A DNA stretch of 64,000 nt from positions 85,776 through 149,775 of the forward strand of contig NZ_KQ130490.1 in the NCBI RefSeq assembly GCF_001050375.1, written 5' to 3'. This DNA is from Catenovulum maritimum (GTDB taxonomy: Bacteria; Pseudomonadota; Gammaproteobacteria; Enterobacterales; Alteromonadaceae). The translations under genes and the position numbers were made by a program. The notes below the pieces were generated by a model. The model worked only from the letters and a program-made list of their open reading frames with translations, was not told the origin of the DNA and ran no database searches. Shown piece after piece: positions 38,637-48,060 of the stretch (its first letter is position 1; every line of letters starts with the position of its first letter).

Positions 38637-40766
38637 GTGAATATATCGGCACAAGAAAAGTTAACGACCTTAGCAGGCTATGATATTTACTTAGGTTTTG
38701 CTAAGCAGTTGGGGCCTATTTATATTGAAGGGCAGGGGACAAACTTTGCGGTATATTCGCCTGATGCCAGTCAAGTAGAATTATGCTTATTTAATAAAGA
38801 TGAAAAAGAAATATGCCGAATCAAAATGCCAGGCAAAAAAGGTCGGGTATGGCATGTTTTTGTTGCTGGTATTAAGCCAGGCCAGTTATATGGTTATCGA
38901 GTGGACGGTACATTTGATCCAGCCAAAGGCTTGTACCAGGATAATCGAAAATTATTAATTGACCCTTACGCTAAAGGGTTAAATCGACCTGTGGTATGGA
39001 ATGATAGGTTATATCAGGGTGATTCTCAGTTCATGATGCCTAAATGTATTGTGGAAGATAGTGATTTTGATTGGCAAGGGGTTGAGAAACCATCCATACC
39101 TGATTCGGATACTGTACTCTATGAGTTGCATGTAAAAGGGTTTACTCAAATACATCCAGATGTTCCAGATGATTGTAAAGGAACATATTTAGGTTTAATT
39201 CAACCCAAAGTCATTGAGTATTTAAAGCAGTTAGGCGTCACGAGCTTACAATTGATGCCTGTTTCTGCTTTTATGTCTGAACTTCGATTACAATCATTGG
39301 GTTTAACCAATTATTGGGGTTATAACCCAATCAATTTTTTCACTCCAGAACCAAGATACGCGAAAGAAGATTCGACAATCGAATTCAAGACTATGGTAAG
39401 AGAGCTTCATCGTCATGGTTTTGAAGTTATTTTAGATGTCGTTTTTAATCATAGCGCTGAAGGCGGTTTTGAAGGTCCTATCTTAAGCTTTAGAGGTTTT
39501 GATAATCGAAACTTTTATATGTTTGAGCAAGAGAACCATGCGTTTAACTACACTAAATTCGTTAATAATACCGGTTGCGGTAATAGTATTAATTTAGACA
39601 ACCCTTATGTACTTCAACTTGTCACTGAGTCTTTAAGATATTGGGTTGATGAGATGCAAGTGGATGGCTTTAGGTTTGATCTCGCGGTTAGTTTGGCTCG
39701 TGAAGGTAATGACTTTGATAATTACTCAGCTTTCTTTAAAGTGTTATTCCAAGATCCGATACTAAGCCAAGTGAAGCTAATCGCTGAACCTTGGGATATT
39801 GGTTGGGGCGGATATAGGCTTGGTCAATTCCCAGAAAACTGGCATGAGTGTAATGATAAGTTTAGAGACACCTGCAGAGGTTTTTGGCGTGGGGATCATG
39901 GTTTATTACCAGACTTTGCAACTCGCTTGATGGGTTCTCGAGATGTGTTTTTAAAAGGTTTAAGAACCATAAATACCAGTGTTAACTATATTGCATACCA
40001 CGATGGTTTCACTTTACATGATCTAGTTTGCTATCGCGAAAAGCATAATGAGGCTAACGGTGAAGAAAACCGAGATGGTCATGGTCATAACTTATCTGAA
40101 AATTATGGTATTGAAGGCCCGTCTAGCGATAAAAAAATTAATCAATTAAGGCAAAAACAAAAGCGGAATTTGCTAGCAACTTTATTTTTATCTCAAGGTA
40201 CGCCTCACTTACTTGCTGGTGATGAAATAGGCCGAACCCAATTAGGTAATAATAATGCTTATTGTCAGGATAATGCGATTAACTGGGTTAATTGGACTCT
40301 AAGCAAAGAAGATAAAGAGTTAGGCGCATTTGTTGCCCATTTAATCAAATTAAGACATTCAAGCCAGTTATTACATTCCTTGTCATTAGAAGATGACAAA
40401 TACTTCAATGCTTTAAACACGCATAAAGTGAATTGGTTTAATTCAACCGGTAAACCTATGATAGAAGCCGCTTGGCATGATCCAAGCAATAACTCTTTTA
40501 TGGTTGAATTAGTTTGTTCTAATAATGAGCATTGTAAAGATCAAGATAGATTTTTAATCATGTTCAATGCAAGCAAAGATGATGTCCATTTTAAATTACC
40601 AGAGCTACCGATTGGACAAGCATGGTCATTAAAATTTGACACAGCTGCGCATAGTTTACCGCCTGCAAAAGGGAAAACGCTTAGAGCAGGATACTGGCAA
40701 GAAGCGCAAAGTTTGAGCTTTATATCTCGTGAATTTAAAACCACTAGGAACAAAGCTAAAAAGTAA
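38637..40766 (+). CDS. glgX: Glycogen debranching enzyme GlgX
   Basis: A GH13 isoamylase-type enzyme of 709 residues that removes short alpha-1,6 branches from phosphorylase-limited glycogen. A CBM48 domain (GTNFAVYSPDASQVELCLF) precedes the barrel, with nucleophile Asp in VDGFRFDLAVSLARE, acid/base Glu in LIAEPWDIGWGGYRLGQFP and the third Asp in YIAYHDGFTLHDLVCY. GTG 38637 follows AGAAGGAA. It is the third gene of malQ-glgB-glgX. glgC, glgA and glgP are not in the window. Confidence 0.95.
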   Translation: MNISAQEKLTTLAGYDIYLGFAKQLGPIYIEGQGTNFAVYSPDASQVELCLFNKDEKEICRIKMPGKKGRVWHVFVAGIKPGQLYGYRVDGTFDPAKGLYQDNRKLLIDPYAKGLNRPVVWNDRLYQGDSQFMMPKCIVEDSDFDWQGVEKPSIPDSDTVLYELHVKGFTQIHPDVPDDCKGTYLGLIQPKVIEYLKQLGVTSLQLMPVSAFMSELRLQSLGLTNYWGYNPINFFTPEPRYAKEDSTIEFKTMVRELHRHGFEVILDVVFNHSAEGGFEGPILSFRGFDNRNFYMFEQENHAFNYTKFVNNTGCGNSINLDNPYVLQLVTESLRYWVDEMQVDGFRFDLAVSLAREGNDFDNYSAFFKVLFQDPILSQVKLIAEPWDIGWGGYRLGQFPENWHECNDKFRDTCRGFWRGDHGLLPDFATRLMGSRDVFLKGLRTINTSVNYIAYHDGFTLHDLVCYREKHNEANGEENRDGHGHNLSENYGIEGPSSDKKINQLRQKQKRNLLATLFLSQGTPHLLAGDEIGRTQLGNNNAYCQDNAINWVNWTLSKEDKELGAFVAHLIKLRHSSQLLHSLSLEDDKYFNALNTHKVNWFNSTGKPMIEAAWHDPSNNSFMVELVCSNNEHCKDQDRFLIMFNASKDDVHFKLPELPIGQAWSLKFDTAAHSLPPAKGKTLRAGYWQEAQSLSFISREFKTTRNKAKK

Positions 40767-41097
40767 ACTTTTGGGCTGCTATCGGTAAAGTTAGCGCCCA
40801 TATTTTCCTTCCTGTTACTTCAATACCATGAGTAAGTACAAGATCTAAGCTAAATTGTCTTTGGCGAATAATATATGACAAATAGTATTATATTTAACGT
40901 GTAACCTTATGATTTAAAACAAAAAATCATAAGTATCAAGATGTGAAAGTATAGATGGTATTTATGGAGTTTATTACCTTTATAAGTTTTAGTTATTTTT
41001 TTGCCCCCTGTTTAAGCCGTATCTGTATAGCTTAGCGCCCCCATATTAGCTACAATAACGCCAATTTTTTGAAGCACACACTACACAGGAAAAAATT
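40767..41097. other. Intergenic region glgX / gnd
   Basis: 331 bases. GGAAAA (41088-41093) is the gnd ribosome-binding site. No strong terminator for glgX, no repeat and no clear promoter consensus were seen; a promoter for gnd is expected here. Confidence 0.4.
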
Positions 41098-42627
41098 ATG
41101 TCGAGCACGAATGAACTATGTCAAATTGGCCTTATTGGCTTAGGCGTAATGGGTAAAAACCTTGGTCTAAACTTGGCTGATAATGGTTATAGCGTAGCCG
41201 CTTTTGACCTTGATGCAGAAAAAGTACAAGGTATCTTATCTCAAGATGAACAAGAGCGTGGCGATAAGCCAGCACGTATTACTGGTTGTTCAACTTTTGA
41301 AGACTTACTAAGTAATTTACAAAAGCCTTACCTAATCGTTTTATCTATCCCAGCTGGTAAGCCAGTTGATATCGTATGTGGTAAATTATTAGAATTAGGT
41401 TTATCACAAGATGACATCGTTGTTGATACAGGTAATAGTCTTTGGACTGATACTGTAGAGCGTGAAAAGCAATACCACGGTAAATTTATCTTCTTTAGTT
41501 GTGCTGTTTCTGGCGGCGAAGTCGGTGCGCGTTTTGGACCATCACTAATGCCATCTGGTGATCAAGCAGGTTGGTCTCGTTTAGAGCCTGTATTAGAAGC
41601 TATTTCAGCTAAAGTTGATCCAGAGTCTGGTTTACCACTTGTTAATAATGAGCCGGGTAACCCTGTTACTGAAGGTGAGCCATGTGCAGCTTATATTGGC
41701 CCAACAGGTGCTGGTCACTATGTGAAGATGGTTCACAATGGTATTGAATATGCTGACATGCAATTAATCTGTGAAGCATATCAAAGTTTACGCACTGCTT
41801 TAGGTTTAACGCCTAAGCAAATCGCAGCGATTTTCCGTGAGTGGAATAAAGGCCCATTAAATAGTTATTTAATTGAAATTTCAGCTGAAGTTTTAGAGCA
41901 AGATGATCCAGTTACTGGTAAACCTTTAGTTGACGTTGTACTTGATGTCGCTGGTCAAAAAGGTACAGGTTTATGGACAGCTTTAAGCAGCTTAGAAATT
42001 GGTTCACCAGCTATGGCTGTAACTGCATCAGTTTATGCTCGTTGTTTATCAAGTCTTAAAGAAAATCGAGTTAAAGCTTCTACTATCCTTAAAGGTCCTG
42101 AAGTAACATATGTTGCTGATAGTGAAAAAGAAGCTTATATTGCTCGAGTTCACGATGCTTTATATTGTTCAAAAATTTGTGCATATGCTCAAGGTTTTGA
42201 ATTAATGAAGACAGCAGGCGAGCAACAAGGTTGGGATTTAGACTTCGCTGCAATTGCTAAAATCTGGCGTGCTGGTTGTATTATCCGTGCTGTATTCCTA
42301 CAATCTATTACTGATGCTTTCAATAAAGATAAAGGTCTAGCTAACTTACTAATGGATGAGTTTTTCGCTGGCCAAGTTGAGAAATTCCAGTCTAACTGGC
42401 GTGAAGCGATTGTTGATGGTGTACGTTTAGGCGTTCCTATGCCATGCTTTACTTCTTCATTATCTTATTTTGATTCATATAGAAGTGAGACAACAGCGGC
42501 TAACTTGCTACAAGGTCAACGTGATTTCTTCGGTTCTCACACTTTTGAGCGTACAGATGAACCTCGTGGTCAGTTCTATCACTTAAACTGGTCTAGCCCA
42601 GAGCGTGATTTAGTTCGTATTAAGTAA
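41098..42627 (+). CDS. gnd: 6-phosphogluconate dehydrogenase, decarboxylating
   Basis: Converts 6-phosphogluconate to ribulose-5-phosphate with NADP+ reduction in the pentose phosphate pathway. The Rossmann motif LIGLGVMGKNLGLNLADNGY starts at residue 10. Substrate and catalytic residues lie in the segments FSCAVSGGEVGARFGPSLMP, GAGHYVKMVHNGIEYADMQL and KGTGLWTALSSLEIGSPAMA. At 509 residues it is about 40 longer than the E. coli enzyme, with extra sequence after the cofactor fold (ILSQDEQERGDKPAR), which may be a clade feature. No zwf or pgl lies next to it. Strong codon bias suggests high expression. Confidence 0.95.
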   Translation: MSSTNELCQIGLIGLGVMGKNLGLNLADNGYSVAAFDLDAEKVQGILSQDEQERGDKPARITGCSTFEDLLSNLQKPYLIVLSIPAGKPVDIVCGKLLELGLSQDDIVVDTGNSLWTDTVEREKQYHGKFIFFSCAVSGGEVGARFGPSLMPSGDQAGWSRLEPVLEAISAKVDPESGLPLVNNEPGNPVTEGEPCAAYIGPTGAGHYVKMVHNGIEYADMQLICEAYQSLRTALGLTPKQIAAIFREWNKGPLNSYLIEISAEVLEQDDPVTGKPLVDVVLDVAGQKGTGLWTALSSLEIGSPAMAVTASVYARCLSSLKENRVKASTILKGPEVTYVADSEKEAYIARVHDALYCSKICAYAQGFELMKTAGEQQGWDLDFAAIAKIWRAGCIIRAVFLQSITDAFNKDKGLANLLMDEFFAGQVEKFQSNWREAIVDGVRLGVPMPCFTSSLSYFDSYRSETTAANLLQGQRDFFGSHTFERTDEPRGQFYHLNWSSPERDLVRIK

Positions 42628-42649
42628 TTTCAACTAGGAAATTTATAGT

Positions 42650-43039
42650 TTGAAAGACGATAACTACTGGCGTAGCCAGTTAGATGCAGAAACTTTCAGA
42701 GTCACTCGACAGAGTGGCACTGAACATCCTTTTACCGGGAAATATCTGAATCATACCGCGGCCGGTAGTTATAATTGCGTCTGTTGTAATACGCCACTTT
42801 TTACCGATCAAAATAAATTTCATTCAGGCTGTGGCTGGCCGGCATTTTTTGATTGTATCGACCCAGATAGAATCCTATTTATCGAAGATAATAGCCATGG
42901 TATGCAAAGAGTTGAAATAAAATGTGCTAACTGCGATTCGCATTTAGGTCACATATTTGATGATGGCCCTCAACCGACTGGAAAGCGCTTCTGCGTTAAC
43001 TCGGTTTCTCTAGATTTCTCTCCTGAAGTCAAAAAATAG
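42650..43039 (+). CDS. msrB: Peptide-methionine (R)-S-oxide reductase
   Basis: A 129-residue cytosolic enzyme that repairs methionine-R-sulfoxide. Zinc site CVCC (near 43-46) and CANC (near 92-95), active-site segments FHSGCGWPAFFD and DSHLGHIFDDGP, and catalytic Cys in KRFCVNSVSLDF are all present. It starts with TTG 42650 behind TAGGAAA. It lies 22 bases after gnd, so the two may be co-transcribed; gnd supplies NADPH and thereby thioredoxin reductant for MsrB (inference). Confidence 0.96.
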   Translation: MKDDNYWRSQLDAETFRVTRQSGTEHPFTGKYLNHTAAGSYNCVCCNTPLFTDQNKFHSGCGWPAFFDCIDPDRILFIEDNSHGMQRVEIKCANCDSHLGHIFDDGPQPTGKRFCVNSVSLDFSPEVKK

Positions 43040-43155
43040 TTTATTCTTATTTGATCTTTCTTTAGCTTTTCAGCGTTATTGCTTATGTTTTTTAAGTTTT
43101 CATGATTTCATTTAATTCAAATGAAGTTACAATATTGTCTGAATTTTAGTGCTTA

Positions 43156-43314
43156 TACCAATCCATCCTAATTGTTGCTCAATTTTGCTGGTTAAAAAGC
43201 ACGTAAACTGCGTTATGAATTTTGCTATTAGTTTACTAGTAGCGGCAATTCATGTCTTGTTAGCGCACTTTTTTTCTACGTTAAATATAGATCAAAAATT
43301 TAGGTGAACTGGTA
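43156..43314. mobile_element. 159-bp imperfect palindromic element upstream of mlaA
   Basis: The outer ends TACCAATCCATCCTAA and TTAGGTGAACTGGTA pair imperfectly. The pairing continues inward (AAAAAGCACG with GCGCACTTTTT, ATGAATT with AATTCAT) to a centre CTATTAG-TTTA-CTAGTAG near 43234. There is no coding sequence. It looks like a small non-autonomous palindromic element; its right end abuts the mlaA ribosome-binding site (AAAGGAA, 43317-43323). Confidence 0.55.
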
Positions 43315-43327
43315 TTAAAGGAATTTT

Positions 43328-44080
43328 ATGCATACACGTATATTTGTTAGTGTTTTCTTGTCTATGCTGCTTGCTTCATGTGCAACTGTCACGCCAGAGC
43401 AAAAAGATGATAAAGATCCACTACAGGCATTCAACCGAAGCATGTGGGATTTTAATTATAATGTTTTAGATAAGCATATTCTTAAACCTGCAGCAAAAGG
43501 TTATCAAACTATTATGCCGCAACCTGCGCGAACTGGTTTCTTAAATATGGCTAATAATCTTGAAGAGCCTTCAGCTATTGTAAATAATTTACTTCAAGCT
43601 AAGCCTGGTGATGCTGCAATAAGCACAGGTCGCTTTGTTGTTAATTCTACTTTTGGTTTACTTGGCCTAGTTGACGTAGCTAAGTACGCTGGGATGGAAG
43701 CAAAGCATGAAGAATTTGGTGAAGTGTTAGGCAAGTGGGGCGTAGGTAATGGCCCTTACTTAATGGTGCCAGGTATGGGACCGACTGATGTTAGGACTTC
43801 GGTTGGTGATTTTGTCGACTCGGCCTATTTTCCGCTAGATGATTTAACGATTTGGGCATCGGCTTTTAGAATTAGCGTAAAAGCACTTGAAGGGCGAATT
43901 TCCTTAATGGCACAAGAGCAATTATTGGAAGATAGTTTTGATCCTTACGTTTTCGTTAAAGAAGCATATTTCCAGCGTACCTTGTATAAGGTTTATGATG
44001 GTAACCCGCCAAGAGCAAAAGAAGTTACTAAAGAAGAAGAAGAAGATTTTGAGAACTTCTTAAACGATTTGTCTCAGTAA
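43328..44080 (+). CDS. mlaA: MlaA (VacJ) outer-membrane lipoprotein
   Basis: The outer-membrane component of the Mla system that removes misplaced phospholipids from the outer leaflet and passes them inward via MlaC to MlaFEDB. 250 residues, lipobox LASC near residues 15-18, then the family signature DPLQAFNRSMWDFNYNVLD and NNLEEPSAIVNNLLQ, RFVVNSTFGLLGLVDVA and GPYLMVPGMGPTDVR. The C-terminus ends in an acidic helix (EVTKEEEEDFENFLND). The rest of the Mla genes are elsewhere. The palindromic element directly upstream may affect its transcription or mRNA. Confidence 0.95.
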   Translation: MHTRIFVSVFLSMLLASCATVTPEQKDDKDPLQAFNRSMWDFNYNVLDKHILKPAAKGYQTIMPQPARTGFLNMANNLEEPSAIVNNLLQAKPGDAAISTGRFVVNSTFGLLGLVDVAKYAGMEAKHEEFGEVLGKWGVGNGPYLMVPGMGPTDVRTSVGDFVDSAYFPLDDLTIWASAFRISVKALEGRISLMAQEQLLEDSFDPYVFVKEAYFQRTLYKVYDGNPPRAKEVTKEEEEDFENFLNDLSQ

Positions 44081-44095
44081 AGAGGGATTTTTATC

Positions 44096-44123
44096 GATAA
44101 GGCCCTGTATTTTGGGCTTTATC
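44096..44123 (+). terminator. Hairpin after mlaA
   Basis: Arms GATAAGGCCC and GGGCTTTATC pair 10 of 10 with one G-T pair, loop 8 bases, 15 bases after the stop codon. No T-run follows. Confidence 0.5.
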
Positions 44124-44252
44124 CTCAGCTTTAAAAAACATCAAAAAACATTTATCGATTCTCGACAGTTTTTCTCTAATAATCTTCCTATTCTCGCATC
44201 TATCAACTTTAATATTTAGTGTACATACGCTTAAATAAATTTAAGGCTTAAA

Positions 44253-46076
44253 ATGAAAATAAGAATGAAATCACTAATTGGATTTTTCGTTTGTCTATTC
44301 GCATTGCTTGCAGCCGCTTGTAGTAGTCAGAAAAATTTAGTGCCAAGTCATGCGGTAACTTACTCTACACCTGGCATTGAACAGCTTAATACATCAGAAA
44401 TTTATCAAGTTTGGGTTGATCAAAAGCCTTTACAGGTGTTTGAATCTAAACCGCCTACTGAAAGACTGTGTTTAACCCTAGGGTGCGATGGTGCAGACAC
44501 AGCTAGACAGCAAAAACGAACTATGGCATGGACTAATTTCTCGTTTGAGCATAAAGCTAAAATTAAAGTCGTTAAACAAAAATTTGCTGGCAGCCTAACA
44601 GATATTATTGTGAGACCAAAATCAGGGTTAAACCGTGATTACAAAATTGTCAGTAAAGATTTAGCTAAGGCTGAAATTGTTGTTGAGGTTATTAACACAA
44701 ATAGCAAAATCTCAATTGAATATATTGATGATAGGTATTTAGCTTTTAGACAAATTCCGCTAGATGGCTTAATGATTTTTGCCGATCAATTAGAAACGAA
44801 AGATATTTCAAAGCAGCCAAATCAATTAGATCCTAAAACCTATGTTGTTGAATATGGCGCGGAGTTTAATTTTGAGCAGGCAAGTCAGTCTAGTCGTGTT
44901 TATTTTGCCCCAGGCGTCCATCATTTAGGCTATTGGGAGATCCCCGAAGCTGTTAAGCATGTATATTTAGCGGGCGGTGCTTATGTTCTAGGTGCTTTAA
45001 ATTCAGCGGTTCCGGCTAAGCGATTTCAAAAAGGCTTCACGGTTTCCGGCCGAGGTGTTATTTCAGGTGAACATTTCCCTTGGCGTGCGGATAAACGTAA
45101 AAAAGGTTTAGAACCTTGTGTTAATGATAAAGGAGAAGCAGTTGATTGTTGGTTTAATACAGTTAAGTTACTTCAGTTAGGCACAGACAAATACTTATTA
45201 GAGGGCATCACTTTTGTCAATGCGCCCAGTTATGTTATTACCGGCTTTACGGATGGAGATATTGCTTGGAATGCAAATGATGGTGAAGGTAACAGCCAAG
45301 CACATAAAGATCCGCTTAAAAATGCACTTTATACTGAAGAATTATTATATTCAGGTATGTTATCTAATTTTAAAGTACTGGGTAATTGGCGATGGAATGG
45401 CGATGGAGCTGCAATTCATGCGAATAGTCGAATTCAAGATTGCTTCATTTCGCCATTTGATGATGCATTTAAAACTTATAGCTCGAATGGAACTGTAGAA
45501 GATTGTGTTATTTGGCAAACTGATAATGGCGCAGTGTTTCAATTTGGCTGGTATCCTAAAACTGTATCTGGGCTTAAAGTGAATAATCTAGATATTATTC
45601 ATGCAGAATGGACAGGGAGGAATCAAAACTGGGGTATTTTTAATTTTGCAGATCGAGGCTATGCGAGTGGAAGTAAGAATATTTTAAAAGTGATTAAAGA
45701 TTCCAGCTTTTCAAATATTAGAGCAGAAGGACCCGTTGCTCGAATTATCGGTTTGGAAAATCAGGTTGTGAAAAATCAAGCTTTTGAAAACTTGTTATTT
45801 GAGAATATATGGGTAGAGCATTTATTAACGGACGAAGAAGCAAAGGTGTTAGTCGAGCAGGGCAATGGCATTATTGAAATGGAAAGTTTAGATTGGTCCG
45901 GCAACCCAGTAGGAAGACCGGCAAATATGATTAATGATAGTGGCGATATTGGTTATATCAAAAATATTCAATTTAAAAATTTAGTGATTAACAAGACTAA
46001 AATTACAAATGAAAATGCAAAAACTTTAGGTCAATTTACGATTAAAACTCAAGGTAAACAGGTATATTTTAAATAA
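44253..46076 (+). CDS. GH49-like beta-helix lipoprotein, putative glycosidase
   Basis: A 607-residue lipoprotein (lipobox AAAC near residues 20-23). Residues about 35-200 look like the beta-sandwich domain that precedes the catalytic helix in dextranase-type GH49 enzymes, and the rest is a right-handed beta-helix. Acidic clusters that may form the active site are WRWNGDGAAIH, CFISPFDDAFKTYSSN and VFQFGWYPK, arranged like the three catalytic aspartates of GH49. Dextranase, isopullulanase and related activities are known for that family; the true substrate here is unknown. It is monocistronic between mlaA and the converging glucosylglycerate operon. Confidence 0.65.
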   Translation: MKIRMKSLIGFFVCLFALLAAACSSQKNLVPSHAVTYSTPGIEQLNTSEIYQVWVDQKPLQVFESKPPTERLCLTLGCDGADTARQQKRTMAWTNFSFEHKAKIKVVKQKFAGSLTDIIVRPKSGLNRDYKIVSKDLAKAEIVVEVINTNSKISIEYIDDRYLAFRQIPLDGLMIFADQLETKDISKQPNQLDPKTYVVEYGAEFNFEQASQSSRVYFAPGVHHLGYWEIPEAVKHVYLAGGAYVLGALNSAVPAKRFQKGFTVSGRGVISGEHFPWRADKRKKGLEPCVNDKGEAVDCWFNTVKLLQLGTDKYLLEGITFVNAPSYVITGFTDGDIAWNANDGEGNSQAHKDPLKNALYTEELLYSGMLSNFKVLGNWRWNGDGAAIHANSRIQDCFISPFDDAFKTYSSNGTVEDCVIWQTDNGAVFQFGWYPKTVSGLKVNNLDIIHAEWTGRNQNWGIFNFADRGYASGSKNILKVIKDSSFSNIRAEGPVARIIGLENQVVKNQAFENLLFENIWVEHLLTDEEAKVLVEQGNGIIEMESLDWSGNPVGRPANMINDSGDIGYIKNIQFKNLVINKTKITNENAKTLGQFTIKTQGKQVYFK

Positions 46077-46173
46077 GCTTAACTCGGATGAGAAATGAGT
46101 GAATTGAACTTCATTCTCAGGGAAAAGGCCGTCAAGAAAACAAGTTGTTATCTCGACTTGAGGTCTAATAGCT

Positions 46174-46209
46174 TTAGCTAACCTAATGAGTACTTATTAG
46201 GTTAGCTAA
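46174..46209. terminator. Strong hairpin between converging genes
   Basis: Perfect 14-bp arms TTAGCTAACCTAAT and ATTAGGTTAGCTAA with an 8-base loop, between the GH49-like gene and the phosphorylase gene, which face each other. No T-run, so a 3'-end hairpin is as likely as a terminator. Confidence 0.6.
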
Positions 46210-46221
46210 GCTAAGCATAGA

Positions 46222-47961
46222 TTAGTGCTTTCGATTGGTCAGCCAAACAGCCTGATATGGTGCTAGGTTTAGGTAACCATGTAAGTCAGTTATTTGTTGT
46301 TCAGAAATTAGGTCAAACCAAGTTTCAGTATCGATTAAATTAATTTCAGCCATAGGTATGTTTTGCTCTATGTCTGAGATATTGTAAATACAAAATATAC
46401 TCTGACTTCGGTTTTGACTTTGACGCCAAAAACCAAATACCTGCTCGCCCAGTTGTAAAGTAAATTGCACTGCATTCGGATGAAAAGCAGGTTGCCTGAT
46501 TCGGGTTTGAATTAAACTTTTAAGTCGAGTAAATACTTTACTATGAGAACTGTATTTGTTGTCTAATTCTGCTTCAAGTGAATCGACTTGCCACTGATGC
46601 CGGTTAATGCTTCTGTTGTGACTGGTATTTTCAACTCTTGCGTAATCGTTATGAGTACCAAATAAACTGTGAATGTAAATCCCAGGTATGCCTTCCAGAG
46701 CGAGCATGATGGCATGAGCACAAACGAATCTTTCTACCTGATGCTTATCTGGCCCTTTGTGTGTGCCTTGCAAGGCATCAAATAAACTAATGTTTAGCTC
46801 ATAAGGTTTGTTAATGCCATTGGCGCTTCGCCATGAAACTTTACCACCAAATAAACTCACAGTATTGACTAAAGTTGCAAGTTCATCGTCGTTTAATAAA
46901 CCTTCGGCAGGTCGCAATCCTATACCGTCATGAGAAGCGATGAAATTGAAATAAGCTGTGCCAACTTGCGGTGGTGGCATAGACATTAACCAGCGTTTTA
47001 AATGACGACAACTGCCAGTTATCAAGGTATTTAACAGTAATGGTGGCAGAGAGAAGTTGTACACACAATGCGCTTCGTTACCATTACCAAAATAGGATAA
47101 ATTCTCATGGTTGGGCACATTGGTTTCACTTATGATGACAGCGTCATTGACTGCATGTTCGACTAAGGTTCTGAGTAACCTGACGGCTTCATGAGTTTCT
47201 GGTAAATGTATGCAATTGGTGTTTAGTTCTTTCCATAAAAAAGCAACAGCATCAAACCTAAATATGTTTACCCCCATATCAAGGTAGAGTCGAATAATTT
47301 TGACAAACTCATATAAGACTTCGATGTTATGGAAGTCAAAGTCGACTTGATCGTGGCTAAATGTACACCAAACATATTGAGTACCAGATGGGGTTTCAAC
47401 TTCCCTTAGTAATGGGCTTGTTCTAGGCCGGACCACTAAACTCGTATCGGTTTCTGGCGGCACTGTATAAAAGTAGTCCTTTCCCGGATCTTTTCCTTGT
47501 TTAAAATTCTCAAACCAAACACTACGACTAGAACAATGATTAATGACAAGATCTGCCATCAGTCTAAATTCTTTACTGATATTTTCTACGTCTACCCAGT
47601 CACCTAGTGAGTCGTTCACTTTAGAGTAATCCATGACTGAAAATCCGTCATCAGACGTGTAGGGATAAAATGGTAGTATGTGGATGCTGTTAATCGTATC
47701 GGTTAAGTGACGTTTGAAAAAGTCGTGCAAAGTATGTAACGGCTTTTCTCCATCTCTTAGCAAACTGTTACCGTATGTAATGGCGATTACATCTTGCTCT
47801 GACCAGTGATTTTTATGATTGGGTGGCGATTCTGTATTTTCGTCTAACCGCATTATTTCAAGTAGGCGTTGAGTTACTTTCTCCGCATCTAATTCAGGGT
47901 AAATAACAGAAATGTGAGTTTTAACTCTATGAATTAATTCTGAAAATACAGGTTCGGGCAT
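46222..47961 (-). CDS. Sucrose phosphorylase-family enzyme, probable glucosylglycerate phosphorylase
   Basis: A GH13 subfamily 18-type sugar phosphorylase of 579 residues. The nucleophile Asp lies in [14 protein letters not shown], acid/base Glu in [15 protein letters not shown] and the third Asp in [12 protein letters not shown]; the N-terminal segment [19 protein letters not shown] is typical of the subfamily. Members act on sucrose, glucosylglycerol, sucrose-6-phosphate or glucosylglycerate. Context decides here: the gene is last in an operon with a glycerate-kinase-like gene, a MPGP-type phosphatase and a GpgS-like synthase, so glucosylglycerate plus phosphate to glucose-1-phosphate plus glycerate is the likely reaction. 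AGGGGAA precedes the ATG. Family sure; substrate inferred. Confidence 0.85.
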   Translation of the reverse strand: MPEPVFSELIHRVKTHISVIYPELDAEKVTQRLLEIMRLDENTESPPNHKNHWSEQDVIAITYGNSLLRDGEKPLHTLHDFFKRHLTDTINSIHILPFYPYTSDDGFSVMDYSKVNDSLGDWVDVENISKEFRLMADLVINHCSSRSVWFENFKQGKDPGKDYFYTVPPETDTSLVVRPRTSPLLREVETPSGTQYVWCTFSHDQVDFDFHNIEVLYEFVKIIRLYLDMGVNIFRFDAVAFLWKELNTNCIHLPETHEAVRLLRTLVEHAVNDAVIISETNVPNHENLSYFGNGNEAHCVYNFSLPPLLLNTLITGSCRHLKRWLMSMPPPQVGTAYFNFIASHDGIGLRPAEGLLNDDELATLVNTVSLFGGKVSWRSANGINKPYELNISLFDALQGTHKGPDKHQVERFVCAHAIMLALEGIPGIYIHSLFGTHNDYARVENTSHNRSINRHQWQVDSLEAELDNKYSSHSKVFTRLKSLIQTRIRQPAFHPNAVQFTLQLGEQVFGFWRQSQNRSQSIFCIYNISDIEQNIPMAEINLIDTETWFDLISEQQITDLHGYLNLAPYQAVWLTNRKH

Positions 47962-48007
47962 AAGGTTCCCCTAGGTTTTATCGTTGTTACGCTGGTTTGT
48001 AAAATTT

Positions 48008-48030
48008 GGCGCCTAAAGAGTTTAGACGCC
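48008..48030 (-). terminator. Hairpin inside the glucosylglycerate operon
   Basis: GGCGCCTAAA-GAG-TTTAGACGCC (one mismatch) in the gap between the synthase and the phosphorylase genes. It could be a partial terminator or an mRNA processing signal that separates synthesis from breakdown genes. Confidence 0.45.
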
Positions 48031-48060
48031 TGCTTGCCGTTGATTAATACAAAGAAGGGG

